38,428 bases of DNA from Arenimonas sp. (GCF_022842045.1 NZ_JALHQI010000026.1:1-38428); one strand, 5' to 3'; shown: positions 23,164 through 34,194, counted from the first letter of the stretch. Numbers and translations are program-made. The notes: generated by a model not told the origin, from the sequence alone.

Positions 23164-26100
23164 TTACTTCGTGGCGCGACCCAGGCGCAGGCCGGCCAGC
23201 GGCGCCTTGGCGCGGCCACGGCGCAGGGTCTCCGCTGTCCACTCGCGCATGTCGTCCATCACCGCGTAGATGGTCGGCAGGAACAGCAGGCTGACGATGG
23301 TCGAGAACACCAGGCCACCGGCGATCGCGCGCGCCATCGGGTAGTAGGCCGGGCCGTCGCCGCCGAGCTGGGTGCCGCCGATGCACAGCGGCAGCATTGC
23401 CAGCACCGTGGTGCAGGTGGTCATCAGGATCGGGCGCAGGCGCTCCTTGCAGCCGTGCACCAGCGCTTCGGTGCGGCCGAGCCCGCTGCGGCGCTGCGCG
23501 TTGATATGTTCGAACAGCACGATGCCGTTGTTGACCACCACGCCCATCAGCACCAAGCATCCTATGAAAGCCATGATGGTGAACGTGGTGCCAGTGAACG
23601 CGAACAGCCAGAACACGCCGAGCGCCGAGAACAGGATCGAGCTGACGATGGCGGCGGGGAACAGCATCGACTCGAACACCGCGGCCATCACCAGGTAGAC
23701 CATCACCAGCGCCAGCAGCAGGTTGAAAAGCATCTGCTTGCCAGCCTCGTCGTCCTGCTGGAAGGAACCGCCGAAGCTGTAGCGGTAGCCCGGCGGGAAG
23801 GTGGCCGAGGCCAGCACCTCTTCCATCGCCTTGCGCGCATCCGGCACGGTGACGTCCTTGGCCAGGTTGGCTTCCAACGCCAGCGAGGTCTGGCGGCTCT
23901 CGCGGGTGATCTGCGAGGCGCCCTTGCGGACGTTGACGTCCACCACCGAGAGCAACGGCACGCTGGTGCCGTCGGCGCGGCGCAGGGTCAGCGCCGACAT
24001 GTCCTGGACCCGGAAGTCCTCGGAACCGGCGAAGCGCACCCAAACCGGAAGCTCGGCGTCGCCGGATCGGAACTCGCGCAGCGGCGTGCCGCGCAGGGCG
24101 ATGCCGATGTAGCTGGCCACCTCCTGCGCACTGAAACCGAGGCTTGCGGCGCGCTCGCGGTTGACGCTGACCTGCACCTCACTGTTCTCGTCGCCGGAAT
24201 CCACGCGGACGTCGCGGAACTCCTTGCGCAAGGCGAGCATCGGCACCAGGTTCTCGGCCAGCTCGTTGAGGGTCGCCGACGAATCGCCCTGCAGGAATAC
24301 CCGGATGCCCTGGTCATCGCCACCGCCGCCGCCACCATCGCCACCGTTGAACCCGATCTCGGCGCGCGCGGTCCGCGGCAGGTCCTTGCGGATCATCTCC
24401 TGCACTTCCTCGGCCGACATCAGCCCCGGCTCCTGCTTGCGCAGCAGCAGCTTGTCCAGGAAGCTCGGGTTCGGGTCCACCAGCGTGACCTGCATGCCCG
24501 CCCAGCCGCGCTCGCTGAACCAGGAATACAGCTGCTTTATCTGGTACTTCTCGCGGTTGGCGTCCAGGAATTGCTCGACCCGCAGCACCTCATCCGATAT
24601 CTGCTCGAGGCTGTAGGCACCTTTCCAGTCGAAGTAGAGCTCGATTCGGCGCCCCACGTCGTTCTTGAAGAAGTCCATCTTGGTCATGGTCACCGGCACC
24701 ATGCTAACCAGCACCAGCAGCACCATCGACAGGATGGCCTTCGCGCGGTTGGCCAGCAGCCAGCGCAGCAGAGAGGCGTATCCGCGGGTCAGGCGCGGGA
24801 CGACGCCGTGCTCGGCGGTGACCGCCGGCGGGGTCTTCAGGCGCGCGGAGATCATCGGTATCAGGCTAACCGCGACGATCCACGACGCCAGCAGCGAGAT
24901 GGTGATCGTTATCGCCACCTGGCCCAGGTAGATGGAGATGAAATTGCGCTCCCCGAACAGGTTCGGCAGGAACACGATGATGCTGGTGAGCGTGCCCGCC
25001 GTGATCGCCACCTGCACGCTGCGGGTGCCCTCGATGGCGCAGCGCATGGGATCGTTGGGGTACTTCTCGCGGTACTGGTAGATGCTTTCCACCACCACCA
25101 CGGCATTGTCCACCAGCATGCCGACACCAATCAGCAGCCCCATCATCGACAGGATGTTGAGGGTCATGCCGAAGAAATACATCGCGCCCAGGGTCATCAC
25201 GATGCAGATCGGGATCGCCAGGGTCACCATCAGCGTGGACGGCCAGTGGCGAAGGAAGTAGAACAGGATCAGCAGCGACAGCAGCGAGCCGATCAGGCCG
25301 GCCTCGATAAGGCCGTTGATTGAGCTGGTCACGCCGACCGCCTGGTCGTCGATGATGTTCAGCTGGACGTCGCGGAACTCGGGCTGCTGGTTGATCTGGG
25401 CCAGCTCCGCCATCACCAGGCGCGAGACATCGACCAGGTTGGCGTTGCGCTCGCGGAAGATGTCCAGGCCCACCGCCGGCCGGCCGTCCAGCCGCCGGCC
25501 GTAGTCGACCTCCTGCGGTTTCTCCCGGATCACGGCGACGTCGGACAGGCGCAGGCCCTTGTCATTGAGCACGAGGTCGCGCATCTCGTCCAGGCTGGCG
25601 GTCTCGCCGATCGGCTGCACCCGCAAGCGCTGCCGGCCTTCGTTGATCTGTCCGGCCGACACCGAGAAGTTGACCGCGCGAAGTCGCGCGGCCAGCTCGT
25701 TCAGCCCCAGCCCGTGGGCGCTGAGGCGATCGGCCGAGATGGCGATCTCGACCTCGGGCGGCGAGGCACCGGAGATGTCCACGCGGGCCACGCCGGGCAC
25801 GCGCTCCAGCCGGCGCTGGAACTGCTGCTGGATGAGGGTGAACTCACCCGTGAAATCGCGGTCGCCGGCGAACCGGACCCGGATGACCGGCTGGTCGCTG
25901 GGCGAGAACTTGAATACGAAGTAGCGCTGCAGGTCGTCCGGCAACTCGCCGCGAATGGCGTCGAGGCGGTCTCGCGCTTCGCTGGCGGTGATCTCGATGT
26001 CCCGGTCCCAATCGGAGAACTGCATCTGCACGCTGGCGCCGTCGGGCCGGCTGCTGGAGCGCATGCGGGCGACGCCGGTCAGGGTCGCCAGCGCCTCCTC

Positions 26101-26301
26101 CGCCGGCCGCGTGATCGTGCGCTCGACCTCTTCCGGCGTGGACCCCGGGTAAGGCAGGTCCACGAAGATGAAGGGCACGTTGACGTCGGGGAACTGCTCC
26201 AGCGGCAGCCGGAAGGCGGCGATCAGTCCGATCACCACCAGCGACACGTAGAACATCACCGCCGTCACCGGGCGGCGAAGGCTCAGTTCAGCCAGGCTCA
26301 T
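23164..26301 (-). CDS. RND efflux permease with altered proton relay
   Basis: A 1045-residue inner-membrane RND (HAE1/AcrB-like) protein with the usual twelve-helix plan and two large periplasmic loops. The N-terminus MSLAELSLRRPVTAVMFY is typical. In TM4 the AcrB Asp-Asp pair is D398-N399 (GMLVDNAVVVVES). In TM10 the position of AcrB Lys940 is N924 (GVVVNNGIVLFEH). Two of the three key relay residues are therefore changed. A Gly/Asp-rich loop (GGDGGGGGGDD) lies near residue 655 in the second porter loop. It overlaps the preceding permease gene as ATGA and is last of the three-gene operon. Substrates are unknown; multidrug export or a heteromeric partner role is inferred. Confidence 0.92.
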   Translation of the reverse strand: MSLAELSLRRPVTAVMFYVSLVVIGLIAAFRLPLEQFPDVNVPFIFVDLPYPGSTPEEVERTITRPAEEALATLTGVARMRSSSRPDGASVQMQFSDWDRDIEITASEARDRLDAIRGELPDDLQRYFVFKFSPSDQPVIRVRFAGDRDFTGEFTLIQQQFQRRLERVPGVARVDISGASPPEVEIAISADRLSAHGLGLNELAARLRAVNFSVSAGQINEGRQRLRVQPIGETASLDEMRDLVLNDKGLRLSDVAVIREKPQEVDYGRRLDGRPAVGLDIFRERNANLVDVSRLVMAELAQINQQPEFRDVQLNIIDDQAVGVTSSINGLIEAGLIGSLLSLLILFYFLRHWPSTLMVTLAIPICIVMTLGAMYFFGMTLNILSMMGLLIGVGMLVDNAVVVVESIYQYREKYPNDPMRCAIEGTRSVQVAITAGTLTSIIVFLPNLFGERNFISIYLGQVAITITISLLASWIVAVSLIPMISARLKTPPAVTAEHGVVPRLTRGYASLLRWLLANRAKAILSMVLLVLVSMVPVTMTKMDFFKNDVGRRIELYFDWKGAYSLEQISDEVLRVEQFLDANREKYQIKQLYSWFSERGWAGMQVTLVDPNPSFLDKLLLRKQEPGLMSAEEVQEMIRKDLPRTARAEIGFNGGDGGGGGGDDQGIRVFLQGDSSATLNELAENLVPMLALRKEFRDVRVDSGDENSEVQVSVNRERAASLGFSAQEVASYIGIALRGTPLREFRSGDAELPVWVRFAGSEDFRVQDMSALTLRRADGTSVPLLSVVDVNVRKGASQITRESRQTSLALEANLAKDVTVPDARKAMEEVLASATFPPGYRYSFGGSFQQDDEAGKQMLFNLLLALVMVYLVMAAVFESMLFPAAIVSSILFSALGVFWLFAFTGTTFTIMAFIGCLVLMGVVVNNGIVLFEHINAQRRSGLGRTEALVHGCKERLRPILMTTCTTVLAMLPLCIGGTQLGGDGPAYYPMARAIAGGLVFSTIVSLLFLPTIYAVMDDMREWTAETLRRGRAKAPLAGLRLGRATK

Positions 26302-29300
26302 GCCGCGTCTCCCAGGGCCGCCGCCGCACGCAGCCGCTCGAGCGCGCTGGCTCGCTGGCCACGCTCGACGTAGTGCGCGTCGGACTTGCGGTCCATCAGC
26401 TTGTACATCACCGGAATCACCACCAGGGTCAGCAACGTGGACACCGCCAGGCCACCGATCACCGTGATCGCCATCGGCGCCCGGACCTCGGCGCCTTCGC
26501 CGCCGAAGAAGGCCAGCGGCGCGAAGCCGAACAGCGTGGTCGCGGTGGTCATGATGATCGGGCGCAGGCGGGAATACGCACCGCGCATGATCGCCTCGTC
26601 CTTGGCCACGCCTTCCTCGCGCAGCTGGTTGACCTTGTCGATCAGGATGATGGCGTTCTTGACCACGATGCCGCACAGCAGGATCAGGCCGATGAACACC
26701 ACCACCGACACCGGCGATCCGCTGAGCCAAAGCGCCAGCACCGCGCCGACCATCGCCAGCGGGATGGTGAACATGATCACGAACGGATGCAGCAGCGACT
26801 CGAACTGCGAGGCCATCACCAGGTAAACCAGGAAGATGGCCAGCGACAGGGCGAAGATCAGCGAGCTGATCGAGGCGTCGAGCTCCTCGCCCTGGCCGCC
26901 GATATGCATGCGCACCTCGGCACCCAGCGGGTCTGCCGCCACCATGTCGCGCACCTGCTGCACGGCCGTGCCCAGGTCGATGTCGCGCAGGTTGGCCGAG
27001 ACAATGGCCACCCGGATCTGGTCCACGCGGTTGATCTCGCTCGGACCAATGGTGGACACGACGTCGGCGACCGCGTCCAGCGTGACCGGGCGTTCACTCT
27101 GCGGGTTGACGATGATCTTCCGGATGCTGTCGAGCGACTCGCGGTCGGTCTCCTGCGCCCGCACCAGCACGTCGATCTTGCGATCGCGGAAGCTGTAGCG
27201 GGTGGCCACTTCGCCGCGCACCTTGCGCACCACCTGGTCGGCGATCTGGCGGGTGGTCAGGCCCAGCGCCGCGGCCCGCTCCTGGTCGAAGCGGATCTGG
27301 ATCTCGGGGAAGCCCTGCTCCACCGTCGACTTCACGTCGGCGAAGCTGTCGTTGCCCTCGAGCATCGTCGCCAGCTTACGGCCCGCCCGCTCAACCGCCT
27401 CGAGGTCCTGCCCGCGCAGCTCGATCTCGAGCGGCGTCGAGAAGCTGAACAGCTGCGGCCGGCCGAACTTGACCTGCACGTCCGGGAACTGGGCCATGGT
27501 GGCGCGCATGCGCTCGGTCTGGCGCTCCTCGGAGGCGCGGCCGAAATCGCCGCCCATCACCACCGTGAGCTTGGCGATGTTTTCTCCCGACTCGGTGGGG
27601 TTGGCGTCGAGCCGGGTGCCGCTGCCGCTGACGCCGTACAGCGCCTGCACGCCCTCATCTTCGCCGTGCACCTGCTGGATCTGCTTCACCAGCGCATCGG
27701 TGTCGCGCAGCTGCGTGCCCGGGGGCAACTTGGCGGTCATCTCGAAGCGATCCTGCGCGAACTGCGGGATCAGGTCGGTACCCAGCGTGGAGGCGATGAA
27801 CAGCGCCAGCACGAAGGCCGCGCCCGCGGCGCCCAGCACCGGCAGCGGGTTGGAAAGCGCACTCGGCAGCAGCTTGTGGTAGCCAGCCTCTGCCCAGTCG
27901 TAAGGCTTGAGCACCCAGCCACCAACCTGCCCCAGCCCTCGTCCGCCAATGCCCAGTACGCGCGCCAGCGTGGCCACCAGCCAGGTGAAGGCGAACACCA
28001 GCATCGGCATCAGGAAGGCAAACGGGAGGGCGACCAGCAGCAAGACCAGGCAAAACGCCCAGACCGGCGCAAGCAGCACGGCGGCCAGCACCGCGCCAAT
28101 CCCGCGCACGGCGCCGCGGCCGAAGGCGGCACGCACGCGCCGGAACGGCAGCTTCGCGAAATCGATGGCCTGGGCCAGCACCTGGCGCCAAACCGGACCC
28201 GCCGGGCTGTCGCCGCCCGGCGTGGCCGCGAACGCCATCGGCGACTTGGCCTTGAGCGCCGACAGCATGGGGATCAGGGTCAGCGACACCGCCAGCGAGA
28301 TCACCAGCGCGATCGACACCGTCAGCGCCTGGTCCTTGAACAGCTGCCCGGCCACGCCCTGCACGAACACCAGCGGGAAGAACACCGCCACCGTCGTCAG
28401 CGTCGAGGCCACCACGGCCATGCTCACTTCCTTGGTGCCGACCACCGCCGCCTCGAGCACGCCCAGCCCGCGCTCGCGCGCCTTGGCGATGCTCTCGAGC
28501 ACGACGATGGAGTCGTCCACCACCATGCCCGTGGCCAGCGCCAACCCGGCCAGCGACATCACGTTGAGGTTCAGGCCGAACTGGCCCATGAAGAAGAAGG
28601 TGGCGATGATCGAGACCGGCAGCGACAGGCCGATCACGAAGGTGCTCCAGCCGTCGCGCAGGAAGAAGAAGATCAGCAGGATGGCGAACACGCCGCCCAT
28701 CAGCGCTTCCTTCTTAACTTCCGACAGCGCGGCCTCGATGAAGATCGACTGGTCCTCGATCGTGGTCAGGGTCGCGCCCTGCGGCAACTGGTCCTTCAGG
28801 CGCTCAAGCGCGACCTTGATGGCCCCGGCCACGGCGACGGTGTTGGCGTCGCCTTCCTTGTAGATCGCCAGTTCGACGGCTTCGCCGCCGCCCAGGCGGA
28901 TGATGGCCTCGCGTTCCTTGTAACCCTGGCTGACGGTGGCGACGTCGCGCAGGCGCACCGGCACGCCCGCCACGTTGGCCACCAGCAGTTCGCGCATCTG
29001 GTCCAGGCCGGTGAACTGGTTCACCGTGCGCACCAGGTAACGCTGCGAACCTTCCTCGATGCGGCCGCCGGAGATGTTGACGTTTTCCAGGCGCAGGCGC
29101 TCGATGACGGTGTTCACGTCGAGGTTGAGCTGGGCCAGGCGGTCCTGGTCGATCAGCACCTGGACCTCGTCCTCGAGGCCGCCCGCGACCTTGACCGCGG
29201 CAACGCCGCCGACCGGCTCCAGGCGCTTCTTGAGCTCTTCCTCGGCGTAGCGGCGCAGCCGCATCAACTCGGCCTGCTCGCTGCCGGCCGGGGCATCGGT

Positions 29301-29729
29301 TGCCGCCAGCACCAGGCGCATCACCGGCTCGGTGGACGGATTGAAGCGCAGCAGCACGGGCTGCTTGGCTTCAAGCGGCAGGCGCAGCACCTCGAGTTTG
29401 TCGCGGACTTCGAGGCTGGCCTGGTCCATGTCGGTGCCCCAGGCGAACTCAAGCACCACGTCGCTCTGGCCGGTGCGCGAGACCGAACGCAGCTTGCGCA
29501 GGTTCTTGACCACGCCCACGGCCTCTTCGACAGGCTCGCTGATCAGGGTTTCGATTTCCATCGGCGCGGCACCGGTGTACTCGGTGCGGACCGTCAGGGT
29601 CGGGTAGCTCAGGTCGGGCAGCAGGTTGACCTTGAGGTCGAACAGCGCGATCAGGCCGAAGATCACGAACGTGACGGTGACCATCGCCACCGTCACCCGC
29701 CGGCGGGTGGAGAATTCGACCAGGCTCAT
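26298..29729 (-). CDS. RND efflux permease with intact proton relay and extra hydrophobic insertion
   Basis: A 1143-residue RND permease. It keeps the Asp pair D405-D406 (GMVVDDSIVVLES) and K1024 (GIVVKNAIILID), so proton-driven export looks possible. It is about 100 residues longer than AcrB. The excess lies at about residues 495-625, between TM6 and TM7, and includes a strongly hydrophobic stretch at about 540-590 that could span the membrane twice. The N-terminus MSLVEFSTRRRVTVAMVTV is standard. It overlaps the adaptor gene upstream and the second permease downstream by 4 nt each. No outer-membrane channel gene is nearby, so an unlinked TolC-type protein is presumably used. Confidence 0.92.
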   Translation of the reverse strand: MSLVEFSTRRRVTVAMVTVTFVIFGLIALFDLKVNLLPDLSYPTLTVRTEYTGAAPMEIETLISEPVEEAVGVVKNLRKLRSVSRTGQSDVVLEFAWGTDMDQASLEVRDKLEVLRLPLEAKQPVLLRFNPSTEPVMRLVLAATDAPAGSEQAELMRLRRYAEEELKKRLEPVGGVAAVKVAGGLEDEVQVLIDQDRLAQLNLDVNTVIERLRLENVNISGGRIEEGSQRYLVRTVNQFTGLDQMRELLVANVAGVPVRLRDVATVSQGYKEREAIIRLGGGEAVELAIYKEGDANTVAVAGAIKVALERLKDQLPQGATLTTIEDQSIFIEAALSEVKKEALMGGVFAILLIFFFLRDGWSTFVIGLSLPVSIIATFFFMGQFGLNLNVMSLAGLALATGMVVDDSIVVLESIAKARERGLGVLEAAVVGTKEVSMAVVASTLTTVAVFFPLVFVQGVAGQLFKDQALTVSIALVISLAVSLTLIPMLSALKAKSPMAFAATPGGDSPAGPVWRQVLAQAIDFAKLPFRRVRAAFGRGAVRGIGAVLAAVLLAPVWAFCLVLLLVALPFAFLMPMLVFAFTWLVATLARVLGIGGRGLGQVGGWVLKPYDWAEAGYHKLLPSALSNPLPVLGAAGAAFVLALFIASTLGTDLIPQFAQDRFEMTAKLPPGTQLRDTDALVKQIQQVHGEDEGVQALYGVSGSGTRLDANPTESGENIAKLTVVMGGDFGRASEERQTERMRATMAQFPDVQVKFGRPQLFSFSTPLEIELRGQDLEAVERAGRKLATMLEGNDSFADVKSTVEQGFPEIQIRFDQERAAALGLTTRQIADQVVRKVRGEVATRYSFRDRKIDVLVRAQETDRESLDSIRKIIVNPQSERPVTLDAVADVVSTIGPSEINRVDQIRVAIVSANLRDIDLGTAVQQVRDMVAADPLGAEVRMHIGGQGEELDASISSLIFALSLAIFLVYLVMASQFESLLHPFVIMFTIPLAMVGAVLALWLSGSPVSVVVFIGLILLCGIVVKNAIILIDKVNQLREEGVAKDEAIMRGAYSRLRPIIMTTATTLFGFAPLAFFGGEGAEVRAPMAITVIGGLAVSTLLTLVVIPVMYKLMDRKSDAHYVERGQRASALERLRAAAALGDAA

Positions 29730-30877
29730 TCGACGGCTACCTGCGCGACGGCGGCTTCGGTGGAGGCTTCGGGCGAAGCCGCATTGATCACTTCGACCTC
29801 GGAGCCATCGCGGATCGCGACCTTGCCGGCGGTGACGACGTCGTCGCCCTCTACCAGGCCCGAGCGGACCTCGGCCAGCTCGCCGTTGACGTACCCCAGC
29901 TCGACCGGGACCCGGACCGCCTTGCTTTCGCGCACCACGAACACCGCCGGCTCGCCTTCGTCCTCGAGCAGCGCGACGCGCGGCATCGTCAGCGCGTCCA
30001 CGCGCTCGTCGTAGACCACTTCGATGCGGCCGAACATGCCCGGGCGCAGGGTGCCGCCGCCCTCGAAGGCGCAGACCACGCGGAAAGTGCCGCTGCCCGA
30101 ATCGACCACCGGGCTGATGCGGTCAACCTTGCCCACGAATACCTGGCCCGGCACCGCGTCCACGACCATGCGCAGCGGCATGCCCGGACGGAGGGTCGCA
30201 AGCTCCCGCTCGGGCACGTTGAGCACGCCCTCGAGCTGGGAGATATCGACGACCCGGAAGGCCGGCGCGTTCAAGGCGACCAGGTTGCCGACCTTGACCA
30301 TGCGCTGGGCGACCACGCCGCTGATCGGCGCGACGATGTTGGTGTGCGACAGCTCCAGCTGCGCGAGGTCGTAGCTGGCCTTGGCCGACTCGAGGTCGAA
30401 GCGGATTTGCTCGACCGATTCGGCGCTGACCAACTTGGACGCCAGCAGCTCCTGCGCGCGCCGGAAATTGTTCTCGAGCTTGCGGACGGTGGCGCGCGAG
30501 CGCTCCATTTCCAGGCGGGCGCGATCGGGGTCGATGCGCGCCAGCACCTGGCCGGCCTGCACCTGGTCGCCCTCTTCCACCAGCACCTGCAGCACGACGC
30601 CCGAAGACTTGGCGACCACTTGCGCTTCGGCCGGAGCCTCTAGGCTGGCGGTGCCGCTGTAGCTTGCCGAGATCACCTGCTTGGTGACGCGCGCCACTTC
30701 CACCGGGACGGCCGGCGCCTTTTTGTCGAGCGGCTTGCCGTCCGGGCCAGTGGCGGCGGTTCCGGCGGCTTGCCCCTCGGGCGGCTGGCCGCCTCCGCAG
30801 CCCGCCAGGGCCAGGGTGATGGCAAGCGCCAGGACGGCGGTCGTACGGGCCAGCGGGGAGGTACGGGAAGTCTTCAT
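29726..30877 (-). CDS. RND efflux periplasmic adaptor lipoprotein
   Basis: A 383-residue membrane-fusion protein bridging the RND permeases and an outer-membrane channel. A lipoprotein signal ends in LALAGC (Cys27), followed by a low-complexity spacer. The lipoyl-like barrel (EAQVVAKSSGVVLQVLVEEGDQVQAGQVLARID) flanks a helical hairpin (about 120-185, ERSRATVRKLENNFRRAQELL). The second lipoyl half (TNIVAPISGVVAQRMVKVGNLV) and a beta-barrel domain follow. It is the first gene of the operon and overlaps the next permease gene as ATGA. No strong ribosome site precedes the ATG. It is divergent from the cytochrome pair across a 205-nt gap. Confidence 0.94.
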   Translation of the reverse strand: MKTSRTSPLARTTAVLALAITLALAGCGGGQPPEGQAAGTAATGPDGKPLDKKAPAVPVEVARVTKQVISASYSGTASLEAPAEAQVVAKSSGVVLQVLVEEGDQVQAGQVLARIDPDRARLEMERSRATVRKLENNFRRAQELLASKLVSAESVEQIRFDLESAKASYDLAQLELSHTNIVAPISGVVAQRMVKVGNLVALNAPAFRVVDISQLEGVLNVPERELATLRPGMPLRMVVDAVPGQVFVGKVDRISPVVDSGSGTFRVVCAFEGGGTLRPGMFGRIEVVYDERVDALTMPRVALLEDEGEPAVFVVRESKAVRVPVELGYVNGELAEVRSGLVEGDDVVTAGKVAIRDGSEVEVINAASPEASTEAAVAQVAVE

Positions 30878-31003
30878 TTTGTGGGCTTCTGGCGGGGTGT
30901 TGTAGTTGAATAGAACAGTACAGGACGGGCGTGAAGAGCCGCATATGCCGGAAGTCTGGATGCCCACCGGTGACGGACGCATGCGCGGCGATCCCCGTCC
31001 CCC

Positions 31004-31032
31004 TGTCTGGCTTCGGATGCGCAGGCTATAAT
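31004..31032 (+). promoter_or_regulatory. Predicted promoter of the cytochrome pair
   Basis: A perfect -10 TATAAT at 31027-31032 lies about 50 nt before the first cytochrome ATG. The -35 at 17 bp spacing (TGTCTG) is poor, so an activator may be needed. The rest of the 205-nt intergenic region toward the adaptor gene shows no clear second promoter. Confidence 0.55.
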
Positions 31033-31082
31033 TTCGGTTTAGTGCCGCCCGCCCGACCCTTTCGAGCCGGAAAAAAAGACCG

Positions 31083-31409
31083 ATGAAGCGAATCCTGTTG
31101 CCCGCCGCCAGCCTCGTGCTCGCCCTCGCCACCGCACCCGCGTTCGCCAAGGGCGACCCGGAGAAGGGCAAGGCCCTGTTCTATACCTGCACCGGCTGCC
31201 ACGGCATCGCCGACTACAAGAACGCCTACCCGACCTATCGCGTGCCCAAGGTCGGCGGCCAGAACGAGGCCTACCTGATCGCGGCCCTGACCGGCTACAA
31301 GACCGGCGACCGTGAGCACCCGACCATGCAGGCCCAGGCCGAGAGCTTCTCCGAGCAGGAGATCGCCGACATCGCCGCCTATCTGTCCAGCCTCAAGCCG
31401 GCCAAGTGA
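31083..31409 (+). CDS. Exported monohaem class I c-type cytochrome
   Basis: A 108-residue periplasmic electron carrier. The signal peptide (1-22) ends in AFA. Haem is attached at C36-T-G-C39-H40, and M82 in HPTMQAQAESF is the likely sixth ligand. The fold ends in EIADIAAYLSSL, typical of class I cytochromes. The sequence resembles one half of dihaem cytochrome c4. An A-rich leader with GGA precedes the ATG. It is followed 11 nt later by a second, related cytochrome gene. Redox partners are unknown. Confidence 0.93.
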   Translation: MKRILLPAASLVLALATAPAFAKGDPEKGKALFYTCTGCHGIADYKNAYPTYRVPKVGGQNEAYLIAALTGYKTGDREHPTMQAQAESFSEQEIADIAAYLSSLKPAK

Positions 31410-31420
31410 GAACCGACCCC

Positions 31421-31771
31421 ATGACCCTGCGCCTGCTCACTGCTTCCGCCCTCCTCGCCCTCGCCGCCCCGGCCTTTGCCGCCGGCCCGGTTGGCAACAT
31501 CGCCGCCGGCCAGGAGAAGTCCAAGACCTGCGCCTCCTGCCACGGCGCCACCGGCAACGAGAGCCTGGACGACACCTATCCCAAGCTCGCCGGCCAGCAC
31601 CCGGAGTACCTCGTGCGCGCGCTGCAGGAGTACAAGTCCGGCAAGCGCAAGAACGCGATCATGGCGGGCTTCGCCGGTGCGCTGAGCGACGAGGACATCA
31701 ATGACCTGTCGGCGTTCTACGGCAGCCAGGCCGGCGACCTGCACGACCTGAGCAAGATCGACGAGCGCTGA
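31421..31771 (+). CDS. Second exported monohaem class I c-type cytochrome
   Basis: A 116-residue protein with a signal peptide (1-20, cleavage near AFA), haem site C37-A-S-C40-H41 and likely axial M81 (NAIMAGFAGALSDED). It also contains YPKLAGQHPEYLVRALQEYKSG, a hallmark of c4-type halves. It may be a split counterpart of dihaem c4 together with the preceding gene. ATG 31421 is used; an in-frame GTG at 31406 would add five residues before the signal peptide. A strong bidirectional terminator follows. Confidence 0.93.
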   Translation: MTLRLLTASALLALAAPAFAAGPVGNIAAGQEKSKTCASCHGATGNESLDDTYPKLAGQHPEYLVRALQEYKSGKRKNAIMAGFAGALSDEDINDLSAFYGSQAGDLHDLSKIDER

Positions 31772-31790
31772 TCACGCGCCCCCGCTTCGA

Positions 31791-31822
31791 ATGAAAAGCC
31801 CGGCGAAAGCCGGGCTTTTCAT
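31791..31822. terminator. Bidirectional rho-independent terminator
   Basis: A 14-bp perfect stem (ATGAAAAGCCCGGC and its complement) with a GAAA loop carries A- and T-runs on both sides. It lies between the convergent cytochrome gene and the Pro-Glu-repeat gene, 10 nt from the latter's stop. Confidence 0.9.
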
Positions 31823-31832
31823 TTGCCGATGG

Positions 31833-33518
<1,686 letters not shown>

Positions 33519-33547
33519 TTAAGCAGCGCGGGCGTGGCGCGGACCAT

Positions 33548-34135
33548 TCAGCCGCGGGCTATGTAGGGTGCACTGCCGGTGCTGTGGTCGGTGGCATCGC
33601 GCACCGCGGTGACCTCGGGGATCTTCGCCTTCATCGACGTCTCGATGCCCTGCTTCAGCGTCACGTCCACCATTCCGCAGCCGTGGCAACCGCCGCCGAA
33701 GCGCAGGTACACCACGCCGTCGGCATCGATGGAATCAAGCGCGACGCGGCCCTTGTGCGAGGCCAGCTGCGGATTGATCTCGGAGTCGATCAGCCACTGC
33801 ACCCGCTCGACCAGCGAAGCGTCGCCGGCCGGTTGGTCGCCCTTGATGCGCGGCGCCTTGATCGTGAGCTGGCCGCCGGTGGCGCTGGCGACGAAATCGA
33901 TGTCGGCCGAATCGAGGAACGGAGCACTCGGCGCATCGACGTACAGGGTGAAGCCGGCGCACTCGATCGACCACTCGTCGCCGAGCAGGTCGCCGTGGTC
34001 GCAGAACTCAAGCCGCGCATCCGCACGTGGGGTGCCCGGGTTGACCGCGGATAGCCGTATGCCGACGGCGTCGCCACCCTGGGTCTGGAGCAGGCGCTGG
34101 AAATAGGCCTGCGCGGATTCGGTGATGTTGATCAT
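33548..34135 (-). CDS. nfuA: Fe-S biogenesis protein NfuA
   Basis: Carries Fe-S clusters to target apoproteins, notably under oxidative stress or iron limitation. A 195-residue, two-domain protein. The N-terminal degenerate A-type domain (1-95) lacks the usual cysteine ligands ([16 protein letters not shown], ending in [16 protein letters not shown]). The C-terminal Nfu domain has the cluster motif C150-H-G-C153 in [17 protein letters not shown] 34135 gives the family's MINI start; an ATG at 34144 is also possible and has GGGG 6 nt upstream. It is divergent from phhB. Confidence 0.96.
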   Translation of the reverse strand: MINITESAQAYFQRLLQTQGGDAVGIRLSAVNPGTPRADARLEFCDHGDLLGDEWSIECAGFTLYVDAPSAPFLDSADIDFVASATGGQLTIKAPRIKGDQPAGDASLVERVQWLIDSEINPQLASHKGRVALDSIDADGVVYLRFGGGCHGCGMVDVTLKQGIETSMKAKIPEVTAVRDATDHSTGSAPYIARG

Positions 34136-34160
34136 GGCGCGCATTGTAAACCCCGCGGCC

Positions 34161-34166
34161 TATACT
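34161..34166 (+). promoter_or_regulatory. Possible -10 box of phhB
   Basis: TATACT lies 28 nt before the phhB ATG in the 59-nt gap to nfuA. No matching -35 is seen at 16-18 bp. Confidence 0.4.
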
Positions 34167-34194
34167 TCGGCCCAACCGCCCACGGAACGCTGAC

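Noticed and set aside
26373-30014. A 1213-codon open frame on the plus strand
   Set aside because: It is antisense to the RND permease genes; its His/Gln/Arg-rich translation is the usual shadow of GC-biased coding and has no recognisable domain.
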